A stretch of 64,000 bases of DNA from Bacteroidetes bacterium GWC2_46_850 (GTDB taxonomy: Bacteria; Bacteroidota; Bacteroidia; Bacteroidales; Dysgonomonadaceae): assembly GCA_001768325.1 (NCBI GenBank), contig MENQ01000024.1:124001-188000 (forward strand). Reading direction: 5' to 3'. The position numbers and the translations under genes are program-made. The notes under the pieces are model-generated. The model made no database searches, was not told the origin of the DNA, and saw only the letters and a list, made by a program, of their open reading frames with translations. Below, one piece after another: positions 41,640 through 49,438 of this stretch (its first letter is position 1; the number at the start of each line of letters is the position of its first letter).

Positions 41640-43028
41640 TTATAATAGAAAAAGGGATAGTAGCCAGACACAGCAGAAAGTGACCAGGCCCATCACGATG
41701 GTGGCTGATGAATAGACCTTCAGCGTGGTATTGGAATCGATACCGGAGAAACGGGAGATGACCCAGAAGTAGGAGTCGTTGGCGTGCGAGATCATCATCG
41801 AGCCTGCACCCATCGCGAGCATGGTAAGTATTTTCCCGTTTTCGGAGTCCAGTCCCAATGCGGACAGCATGGGCATTATCAGTGAGGCGGCCGTGATGAT
41901 GGCCACCGTGGAGGAACCCTGCGCTGTCTTCAGGATGAAGGCGATAAGAAAGGGTATGGCAAGCCCCAATCCCGTTTGCAGAAAGAAATCACCGGCGAAG
42001 GCTCCTACGCCCGTTTCCTTGATTACCAGACCGAACATACCACCGGCTCCCGTGACAATGAGGATTGGGCCCGCTTTCTCAATTGCCGACTCAAGCACGC
42101 CATTAATCTCTTTTATCGACTTGTCTTTCAATAAAAACAACGATAGGAATACGCCGATCAGCAGGGCAATGATGGGTTGCCCGAGAAATAACAACGATCT
42201 GGACAAGAAGTGAATATCGGACACATTGAGTACCGTGAGCAAAGAACCCACCGCTATAAGAAAAAGAGGGACGGCGATAGGTAGTAACGAAAGACGGACC
42301 GGGGGCAATTGATTTTCGGCCCGGGTTTCTGTTTCGGGAAATCCTGCCCGGGAAAATGCTGTTCCAGAATGTTCTATTCCGGGAAGTGCTGTTTCCAGGC
42401 GGACCGTTCCATCATAAGATGCTTTTCTTGTTTGCCACCGAATCCAAAAGAAAGCGGACAGTGCGGGTGGAACGGCAAGAACTGCCCCCAGCAATATCAA
42501 CAGTCCGATATTGGCATGTAAAATACCTGCTGCAGCTAACGCCCCGGGATGGGTGGGGATGAGACAATGAACTGAATAGAGTGAAGTGGCCAGCACAAAG
42601 GCAATAAAGGGCAGCGTAATTCGGGCTTTGGAACTGAACGACTTTGCCAGTCCGCTCAGTATGATATAACCGGAATCACAAAATATGGGCAACCCCACAA
42701 TAAAACCTGTAATTCCCATGGCCGAAACGGCTTTACGGTGGCCTGTGCGGGAAAGGATATAATTTGCAATGGCGACTGCGCCACCCGTCTTTTCGAGTAT
42801 GACGGCAATAACGGCTCCGAAAATAATAAGAAACCCGATGGATGCCATTGTACTGCCAAAGCCCTGTTTCAGGATTTCAACCACTTCTTTACCGGGAAGA
42901 ACAGCCAAAGCCAATAATAAAGCGACGAGAAACAGGGAGGCAAATGCATTGAGCCTGGTTACAGATGTGAGTATGATGATCAGTATGATACTCAACAGTA
43001 CAAAGATGGAAATGGTAATGATACTCAT
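41640..43028 (-). CDS. GntP family permease (gluconate or glycerate type)
   Basis: A 462-residue polytopic protein with about 12-13 membrane segments and GntP blocks such as VLEKTGGAVAIANYIL, GLPIFCDSGYIIL and KTAQGSSTVAIITAASLI. It is a proton-coupled symporter of sugar acids. With a glycerate kinase directly downstream (11 bases), glycerate is a more likely substrate than gluconate, by inference. Confidence 0.9.
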   Translation of the reverse strand: MSIITISIFVLLSIILIIILTSVTRLNAFASLFLVALLLALAVLPGKEVVEILKQGFGSTMASIGFLIIFGAVIAVILEKTGGAVAIANYILSRTGHRKAVSAMGITGFIVGLPIFCDSGYIILSGLAKSFSSKARITLPFIAFVLATSLYSVHCLIPTHPGALAAAGILHANIGLLILLGAVLAVPPALSAFFWIRWQTRKASYDGTVRLETALPGIEHSGTAFSRAGFPETETRAENQLPPVRLSLLPIAVPLFLIAVGSLLTVLNVSDIHFLSRSLLFLGQPIIALLIGVFLSLFLLKDKSIKEINGVLESAIEKAGPILIVTGAGGMFGLVIKETGVGAFAGDFFLQTGLGLAIPFLIAFILKTAQGSSTVAIITAASLIMPMLSALGLDSENGKILTMLAMGAGSMMISHANDSYFWVISRFSGIDSNTTLKVYSSATIVMGLVTFCCVWLLSLFLL

Positions 43029-43039
43029 ATCATCTTTGT

Positions 43040-44005
43040 TTATCTGCGTCCGCTACTGGTACTGCGGGTCGTTGTTTCACTCCCGGAACTGCGGGTGTTG
43101 GGCGTGCTGCTACGGGTTTCGGTCGTCCTCCCCTCCCCGGAGCTTTCGCGCATCTGCCGTTCTACCCGTACGGGTTGGCCGATGGAACCACCATAGTAGT
43201 TGGTCTCCTCTGAACGGCTGGTGCTTGTGCGCTGCGTTGCGGGTGCTGTAGGCGTTTGTGTCGTATTTGCGCGGCTGTTAGCTGTCCGGTCGGCAGCTGT
43301 GCGGTTCGTGGTCGTCCTGCCGGTGGTTGTCCGGTTGATTGCCGGAGTGGCATCACGGCTGGTGATTCGTCCCTCGTCGGCATTCCCGAGACGTCTTACA
43401 TCTTCCGGCGACGGGGTCACACGTTGCGATACACGGCGGGTGACCTCCTGCTGTACGCGCCGGTCGTCGGTAGAGTATCTGAAGTTACGTCCTTCGCGAA
43501 TGCTTCTGTCTCCCCATTCGCGGGCGCGGTTCCGCTCGTTTTCCTTCCAGTAGACGGCCCGTCGCCCGTTTTCGTTGTAGGCCCTTACATACGGGATATT
43601 ACTGTAGTCGTAGTAGTCAATATAATAATAGCGCGGGTAATGTGAATTATAATATTGATGATGCATCCACGGATTGTACATGTTGCGGTCGACGATGACC
43701 ACAAATGCATTCCGCAGGTTGAAGGTGGAGTAGAGGGAAGGTAGCGTTTGTGCGAAAAGCCAACGCCCGTTGTAGAGATAAACGAAATTACGCGTGGCCA
43801 GATCGTAGTATGTCTCAATGTCGGGAAAATAGTAGTAACGTGTTCCTGCGTAATAATCAGGAGCCCACGCCGGATTATAATCGTAATAATTGTCGTAATA
43901 ATCATTTCCGCCCGCACCGTAGTATGATGTTCCACAACCGGTGAAACCGAGCGCCAGGATGAATGTTGTGAGGACGATGGCTAATTTTTTGGTAATTCTT
44001 TTCAT
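43040..44005 (-). CDS. Tyrosine-rich lipoprotein with a low-complexity tail
   Basis: A 321-residue lipoprotein with signal MKRITKKLAIVLTTFILALGFTGC (given as residues 1-24) and lipobox FTGC. Residues about 25-140 are rich in Tyr, Asn and Asp (DYYDNYYDYNP). The final 150 residues are Thr, Arg and Ser-rich and disordered (TTTGRTTTNRTAADRTAN). I do not recognise a family. The start at 44005 is preferred to 44029. It starts on the minus strand upstream of the permease gene, 11 bases before it, but its link with glycerate is unclear. Confidence 0.75.
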   Translation of the reverse strand: MKRITKKLAIVLTTFILALGFTGCGTSYYGAGGNDYYDNYYDYNPAWAPDYYAGTRYYYFPDIETYYDLATRNFVYLYNGRWLFAQTLPSLYSTFNLRNAFVVIVDRNMYNPWMHHQYYNSHYPRYYYIDYYDYSNIPYVRAYNENGRRAVYWKENERNRAREWGDRSIREGRNFRYSTDDRRVQQEVTRRVSQRVTPSPEDVRRLGNADEGRITSRDATPAINRTTTGRTTTNRTAADRTANSRANTTQTPTAPATQRTSTSRSEETNYYGGSIGQPVRVERQMRESSGEGRTTETRSSTPNTRSSGSETTTRSTSSGRR

Positions 44006-44132
44006 TTCATTCGGTTTTAAATGGTTCATTTGGCTTTTTACCTGTCCTTTTGACTGAGAAAAGCGGGAATGTTTAGTATGGATCCGGTTTTATATCTGAA
44101 TGTCGCGGAAAGTATGGATATGTCCTCGTAAT

Positions 44133-44633
44133 CTATTGCACAATCTTGGCGAAATCCTCCAGGTTCTCATCCACATACTGGGCAATGAGGGCGGTTTCCT
44201 CCTCTTCAATATAGAAAAACTTCTCTTCCAGCTCGTCGAACTGCTCGAAATCGACGTACATGGCGGTGAATTCCTCGTCGGTAGTTTCCCGCTCCAGCTC
44301 CGCACGATGTGCATCAAAAATTTCCTTTGCCTTGTAGAGTATCTTTGAAACGCCTTTGGCTCCCATCATCTTCAGAGCCTTGGCGGTGGGGTTATCGAAG
44401 ATATAACCCCCGTAACCATTCTGGATCAGTTGCACAAAGCCTCCTTCGTTCACTTCATCAGAGAAAAAACGATACGCCAGCAACGTATGCTGATAGCCGT
44501 TGAGCTTGTCCATATTTTCTGCCGTGATGTCCCCGCCCAGGGTCTCCAGATAGGCATCGGTAAATACCTTCAGAAATTCGTCCATCCCCTTTTCTGCGGC
44601 TTCGATAATTATCTTCTCCTGAATCTGTATCAT
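44133..44633 (-). CDS. DUF4375 (DMP19-like) protein
   Basis: A 166-residue, acidic, cytosolic all-alpha protein. The blocks FFSDEVNEGGFVQLIQNGYG and GAKGVSKILYKAKEIFDAH are those of DUF4375, related to DMP19, a possible DNA-mimic. It is acidic along its whole length. No partner is adjacent; the function is unknown. It is divergent from the DUF1015 gene. Confidence 0.8.
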   Translation of the reverse strand: MIQIQEKIIIEAAEKGMDEFLKVFTDAYLETLGGDITAENMDKLNGYQHTLLAYRFFSDEVNEGGFVQLIQNGYGGYIFDNPTAKALKMMGAKGVSKILYKAKEIFDAHRAELERETTDEEFTAMYVDFEQFDELEEKFFYIEEEETALIAQYVDENLEDFAKIVQ

Positions 44634-44728
44634 AAGGTCATTTTTTGCGGTCTTTGTTTACAGGAACAAATGTAACTGTTTTTTATTAAATCTCTCTTTG
44701 AAGCTCCCTGTTTTCCGGATAAAATGGC

Positions 44729-44736
44729 TACATTTG
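44729..44736 (+). promoter_or_regulatory. Promoter -7 element of the DUF1015 gene
   Basis: TACATTTG, 47 bases before the ATG at 44783. A TTTG at 44697-44700 is 28 bases upstream, too far for a firm -33. Confidence 0.45.
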
Positions 44737-44782
44737 CGTGAAATACACGGTTAAATAAATTCACGATAAATATAATATTTGT

Positions 44783-46024
44783 ATGAAGGTAAAACCTTTC
44801 AGGGGTGTCCGCCCCCCAAAAGCACTGGTAAGAGAGGTGGCGTCGCGTCCCTACGATGTGCTGAATTCGGAAGAGGCCCGCAGCGAGGCCGAAGGCAACG
44901 AGAAATCGCTCTATCGCATCATCAAGCCGGAGATCGATTTTCCGGTGGGAAAGGATGAACACGACGAGGACGTGTATATGAAGGCGGCCGAAAACTTCCA
45001 CCTGTTCCAGGAGAAGGGATGGTTGCTCCAGGACGAGCAGGAGATGTATTACGTCTATGCCCAGACCATGAACGGCAAGACGCAGTACGGACTCGTGGTG
45101 GGCGCCTCGGTGGAGGATTACATGACCGGCAAAATCAAAAAACATGAGCTTACACGCCGCGACAAGGAGGAGGACCGCATGAAGCATGTGCGGGTGAACG
45201 ATGCCAACATTGAACCGGTCTTCTTTGCCTATCCCGATAACAGGGAACTCAATGAGATTGTTACAAAAACTACAGCACAGCAGCCTGAATATGACTTCGT
45301 GTCGGTGGATGGCGTGGGTCACCACTTCTGGCTGATTAGTGACACTGCGGATATCAAACGCATTACCGAGGTTTTTGCCGAAATGCCGGCCATGTACATT
45401 GCCGACGGGCATCACCGCTCGGCGGCAGCTGCCCTGGTGGGTGCCGAGAAGGTGAAAAATAATCCGTACCATACCGGTGCCGAGGAATACAACTATTTTA
45501 TGGCAGTCTGCTTCCCCGACAGCCAGCTCACCATCATCGACTACAACCGCGTGATGAAGGACCTGAACGGACTCACACCGGCAGAATTTATTCAAAAGCT
45601 GGAGAAAAACTTCACGGTGGAACCCACCGGCACGGAGATACAACGGCCAAAGAACCTGCACAACTTCTCGGTCTACCTCGACGGACGCTCCTTCAGCGTA
45701 ACCGCCAAGCCGGGTACTTACGACGACGGCGATCCCATTGGCCAACTAGACGTGACCATCACCTCCAACCTGGTGCTCGATGAAATCCTGGGTATCAAGG
45801 ATCTGAGAAGCGACAAGCGGATCGACTTCGTGGGAGGAATACGGGGCCTCGATGAACTGAAGAAACGGGTGGACAGCGGAGAGATGGCTGTGGCCCTCGC
45901 CCTTTATCCCGTGTCGATGAAGCAGCTGATGGACATTGCCGACACCGGCAACATCATGCCGCCCAAGACCACCTGGTTTGAACCGAAGCTGCGCTCGGGG
46001 CTTGTAATTCACAAATTGCACTGA
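44783..46024 (+). CDS. DUF1015 family protein
   Basis: A 413-residue cytosolic protein of the DUF1015 family (MKVKPFRGVRPPKALV at the start, ASRPYDVLNSEEAR, and YIADGHHRSAAAALVG near residue 214, which is the conserved core of the family). In Bacteroidetes it is usually downstream of serC-serA, but no serine gene is beside it here. Its activity is not known. Length is normal. Confidence 0.9.
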   Translation: MKVKPFRGVRPPKALVREVASRPYDVLNSEEARSEAEGNEKSLYRIIKPEIDFPVGKDEHDEDVYMKAAENFHLFQEKGWLLQDEQEMYYVYAQTMNGKTQYGLVVGASVEDYMTGKIKKHELTRRDKEEDRMKHVRVNDANIEPVFFAYPDNRELNEIVTKTTAQQPEYDFVSVDGVGHHFWLISDTADIKRITEVFAEMPAMYIADGHHRSAAAALVGAEKVKNNPYHTGAEEYNYFMAVCFPDSQLTIIDYNRVMKDLNGLTPAEFIQKLEKNFTVEPTGTEIQRPKNLHNFSVYLDGRSFSVTAKPGTYDDGDPIGQLDVTITSNLVLDEILGIKDLRSDKRIDFVGGIRGLDELKKRVDSGEMAVALALYPVSMKQLMDIADTGNIMPPKTTWFEPKLRSGLVIHKLH

Positions 46025-46080
46025 TCTTTCATGGAGTGCCGATCCGCATCTCTGCTGCCTGATCCGGTGCGGAAGGGGTG

Positions 46081-46139
46081 GTTATGCGGGTATGGCAGGA
46101 TTGATGAAGTACGGGTTGTTATGCAGGTATGGCAGAATT
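46081..46139. repeat. Two 22-base direct repeats, period 37
   Basis: Copies at 46081-46102 and 46118-46139 share 20 of 22 bases (core TATGGCAG) just before the amidohydrolase start at 46154. They may be part of its regulation or a small slip duplication. Confidence 0.5.
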
Positions 46140-46153
46140 AACCGAAAGAGACA

Positions 46154-47341
46154 ATGAAACTGGGTGAACTGATCAAACAGGAAACGGAAGCAATATTTCC
46201 GGAAGTGGTGCAGCACTATCGTTGGCTGCACCAACATCCGGAACTCTCCTACCGGGAGAAGGAGACGGCTGCCTATATTGCCGACTTTCTCCAACGGGAA
46301 GGTATTTCCTTCAAAAAGGGAATCGGCGGCGATGGCATCCTCGCCACGGTAAAGGGAGAGATGGAAGACAATGGGAGATGTGTGGCCTTCGTGGCCGATA
46401 TGGACGCACTCCCGGTAACGGAACAGAATGATGTACCCTACAAGTCGGTCAACCATGGCGTGATGCATGCCTGCGGCCACGATGCACAGGCTGCTTCCCT
46501 GATGGGAGCGGTAAAAGTGGTACATGCCCTGCGCAGCCGGTTTGCCGGAACGGCCCTCTTTGTATTCCAGCCGGGTGAAGAACGCTCTCCCGGCGGTGCC
46601 GACCTGATGCTGAAAGATGGGGTGTTCAGCGACCACAATCCCGATTTTATTGTGAAGCAGCATGCCTACACCGACCTGCCGGCAGGCATGGTGGGCTTCC
46701 ACGCAGGAACCATCATGGCCTCGGCCGACGAGGTACATATCAAAGTAAAAGGCCAGGGCGGGCACGGTGCACTGCCACATGAGCTGAACGATACCGTGCT
46801 GGCCGCATCACAGATTATCGTGGCCATGCAACAACTGGTCAGCCGCAGAGCAAATCCCTTTCATCCCATGGTGCTCTCCTTCGGGAAGTTTATTGCCGAC
46901 GGCGCCACCAACGTGATCCCAGGCGAGGTAACCCTGGCGGGCTCCCTGCGCTGCATGCAGGAAGAGGAACGCCACACGATGCTGCAGCTGATTCCGCAGA
47001 TTGCCACTGCCACCGCCACGGCATATGGCTGCAGCTGCGAGGTGGAGTTGCCACAGGGATATCCCTCCGTCATCAGCGACGAGCAGATTACCTCCCGCAT
47101 AAGAACCATGACAGAGGCATTTCTGGGTGAAGCAAAAGTATCTGAATTCCCGAAGAGGATGACGGCCGACGACTTTGGCTTCTTCACACAACTTTACCCA
47201 TGCTGCTACTATCGTTTTGGTGTGGCCGGCGAAAAAGGGAGACCGGGGCCGCTCCATTCCGCTACCTTCCTCATCGATGAACAGGCGCTGCGGGCATCAA
47301 CGGGACTGCCTGTCTACCTTGCTTTAAATTCGTTAAAATAA
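46154..47341 (+). CDS. M20 family amidohydrolase (N-acyl-amino-acid or hippurate hydrolase type)
   Basis: A 395-residue zinc-dependent amidohydrolase. Catalytic and metal-binding blocks are VADMDALPV (near residue 80), NHGVMHACGHDAQAASL with Cys and His ligands (near 105), FVFQPGEERSPGGADLM with the metal and catalytic glutamates, and a C-terminal His block GPLHSATFLID. It probably removes an acyl group from an amino acid or works on peptidoglycan-derived compounds. No signal peptide. It stands alone, before the Lrp-type gene. Confidence 0.9.
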   Translation: MKLGELIKQETEAIFPEVVQHYRWLHQHPELSYREKETAAYIADFLQREGISFKKGIGGDGILATVKGEMEDNGRCVAFVADMDALPVTEQNDVPYKSVNHGVMHACGHDAQAASLMGAVKVVHALRSRFAGTALFVFQPGEERSPGGADLMLKDGVFSDHNPDFIVKQHAYTDLPAGMVGFHAGTIMASADEVHIKVKGQGGHGALPHELNDTVLAASQIIVAMQQLVSRRANPFHPMVLSFGKFIADGATNVIPGEVTLAGSLRCMQEEERHTMLQLIPQIATATATAYGCSCEVELPQGYPSVISDEQITSRIRTMTEAFLGEAKVSEFPKRMTADDFGFFTQLYPCCYYRFGVAGEKGRPGPLHSATFLIDEQALRASTGLPVYLALNSLK

Positions 47342-47385
47342 CCGGCAATTGTTACCTTTCGTGTGGCAAAAACGATCTTTTGTAC

Positions 47386-47393
47386 TATTTTTG
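47386..47393 (+). promoter_or_regulatory. Promoter -7 element of the Lrp-like gene
   Basis: TATTTTTG, 63 bases before the ATG at 47457. No clear -33. Confidence 0.45.
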
Positions 47394-47456
47394 TGCAAAA
47401 CGAACATATATCAGTAGAAAACTCCCCCTTTTACATAACAATTTAAAAGTAAATCT

Positions 47457-47936
47457 ATGGCCCAGCATGAATTAGATGAATTAGATGAGAAAATACTCAG
47501 GATGATCGTGGACAATGCACGTGTGCCTTTCCTGGAAGTGGCACGCGCCTGCGATGTGTCGGGAGCTGCCATCCATCAACGGGTGCAGAAACTAACCAAC
47601 CTCGGCGTCATAAAAGGTTCGGAATTTGTGGTGGATCCCGAAAGAATCGGTTACGAAACCTGTGCTTTTGTGGGCATCTTCCTCACCTCTCCTTCCACAT
47701 TCGATTATGTGGTAAAAGAATTGGAAAAAATTCCCGAAGTGGTGGAATGCTATTACACCACGGGGCAGTATGACCTGCTCATCAAAGTGTTCGCAAAAAA
47801 TAACAAGGATCTGCTGCGGATCATTCACAAAGAACTACAACCACTCGGACTCTCGAGGACGGAAACACTGATGTGCTTCAAGGATGGCTTCCGCAAAAAA
47901 CTACCCATTGACTTTGCTTCTCAACAGTCTGAATAA
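47457..47936 (+). CDS. Lrp/AsnC family transcriptional regulator
   Basis: A 159-residue regulator. Residues about 4-60 form the AsnC-type HTH (LDELDEKILRMIVDNARVPF, EVARACDVSGAAIHQRVQKL), and the C-terminal RAM domain (about 70-150) contains TGQYDLLIKVFAKNNKDLL, which binds amino acids and makes octamers. It has no adjacent target on the other strand and ends at a strong terminator. Possible targets: the M20 enzyme or its own gene. Confidence 0.92.
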   Translation: MAQHELDELDEKILRMIVDNARVPFLEVARACDVSGAAIHQRVQKLTNLGVIKGSEFVVDPERIGYETCAFVGIFLTSPSTFDYVVKELEKIPEVVECYYTTGQYDLLIKVFAKNNKDLLRIIHKELQPLGLSRTETLMCFKDGFRKKLPIDFASQQSE

Positions 47937-47943
47937 TAAACCC

Positions 47944-47970
47944 CGATGCAGATCATCTGCATCGTTTTTT
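47944..47970 (+). terminator. Terminator after the Lrp-like gene
   Basis: A perfect hairpin of arms CGATGCAGA and TCTGCATCG (47944-47964, loop of three) is followed by six Ts. It separates the regulator from the mannosidase operon. Confidence 0.9.
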
Positions 47971-47984
47971 AATGTGAATATATT

Positions 47985-49436
47985 ATGACCACACGCAGAA
48001 ATTTTATCAGGACATCGGCGGTAGGATTAACCGCATTGGCTCTTAATCCTTCCCGTGCAGCCGCATCGGTGATGGGAAAGAAAACAGGAGGTAGCTCCTA
48101 TGTTTCCAAACGGCCTGCCAAGGGCGACCGTCATTTCAGTTCCGTCGCCGTTGAGCAGACCATCTCGCGGGTGAAAGCAAAAATAAAAGATCCCAAGCTG
48201 GCCTGGATGTTCGAAAATTGCTTCCCCAACACACTGGATACCACAGTCAACTTCAGCATACAAAACGGCAGACCCGATACATTCGTGATTACGGGTGACA
48301 TCGATGCCATGTGGCTGCGCGATTCATCGGCACAGGTGTGGCCCTACCTGCCCCTGACAAAGAAGGACGACCATCTCAAGCAGATGATTGCCGGCGTGAT
48401 TAACAGGCAGACAAAGTGCATCCTGATTGATCCCTATGCCAATGCATTCAATCATGATCCAAAACCCGACAACGAATGGATGACCGACCGCACGGAGATG
48501 AACCCGATGTTGCACGAACGCAAGTGGGAGATCGACTCGCTGGCATATCCCGTACGTCTGGCTTACAACTACTGGAAAACAACAGGCGACACGGCGGTGT
48601 TCGATGCCGACTGGACCAAGGCCATGAACAGGCTGATTCAGACATTCAGGGAGCAACAGCGCAAAGAGGGCAACGGCCCCTATAAGTTTCAACGGAAAAC
48701 GGAACGTCAGCTCGATACGCTGAATAACGACGGATGGGGCAACCCGGTAAATCCTGTGGGACTCATCGTCTCTTCATTCCGCCCGTCGGACGACGCCACC
48801 ACCTTCCAGTTTCTGGTACCCTCCAACCTGTTTGCCGTGACCTCGCTGAAGCAGATTGCAGAGATAGCCCGGAAGGTGACGAAGGATGAGGCGCTGGCGT
48901 CAGCAGCCACAGCACTCGCCAAGGAGGTGAGCGATGCCATTCAGAAATATGCCATCGTGGAACATCCCAAGTATGGAAAAGTATATGCCTTTGAGGTGGA
49001 CGGCTTTGGCAATGCCTATTTTATGGACGATGCCAATGTGCCCAGCCTGCTGGCGTTGCCTTACCTGGACTCCATCGACAGGAAGGATCCCGTCTACAGC
49101 AACACGCGGAAGATGGTGCTGAGCGCCGACAATCCCTACTTCTTCAAGGGCACTGCCGGCGAGGGAATCGGCGGCCCGCACATCGGCTATGACATGATCT
49201 GGCCCATGAGCATCATCATGCGCGCGCAGACAAGCAGAAGCGACGAGGAAATCAAACACTGCCTCCGCATGCTCCGCAACACCGACGCCGACACCGGGTT
49301 TATGCACGAGTCGTTCCACAAGGACGATCCTGCCAAATTTACCAGAAGCTGGTTCGCATGGGTCAACACCCTCTTCGGTGAACTGATCGTGGGGCTCGAA
49401 GCAAAAGGTAAAATGAATCTCATAAACAGCATCTGA
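47985..49436 (+). CDS. GH125 family exo-alpha-1,6-mannosidase, Tat-exported
   Basis: A 483-residue protein with a Tat-like signal (TTRRNFIRTSAVGLTALAL). The following (alpha/alpha)6 region has the GH125 blocks WMFENCFPNTLDTTVNF, DIDAMWLRDSSAQVWPYL and AGEGIGGPHIGYDMIWPMSI; the Asp and Glu of these are possible catalytic residues. GH125 removes alpha-1,6-linked mannose. It is followed after 2 bases by a GH92 enzyme, so together they trim mannose from N-glycans or yeast mannan. Confidence 0.95.
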   Translation: MTTRRNFIRTSAVGLTALALNPSRAAASVMGKKTGGSSYVSKRPAKGDRHFSSVAVEQTISRVKAKIKDPKLAWMFENCFPNTLDTTVNFSIQNGRPDTFVITGDIDAMWLRDSSAQVWPYLPLTKKDDHLKQMIAGVINRQTKCILIDPYANAFNHDPKPDNEWMTDRTEMNPMLHERKWEIDSLAYPVRLAYNYWKTTGDTAVFDADWTKAMNRLIQTFREQQRKEGNGPYKFQRKTERQLDTLNNDGWGNPVNPVGLIVSSFRPSDDATTFQFLVPSNLFAVTSLKQIAEIARKVTKDEALASAATALAKEVSDAIQKYAIVEHPKYGKVYAFEVDGFGNAYFMDDANVPSLLALPYLDSIDRKDPVYSNTRKMVLSADNPYFFKGTAGEGIGGPHIGYDMIWPMSIIMRAQTSRSDEEIKHCLRMLRNTDADTGFMHESFHKDDPAKFTRSWFAWVNTLFGELIVGLEAKGKMNLINSI

Positions 49437-49438
49437 AA

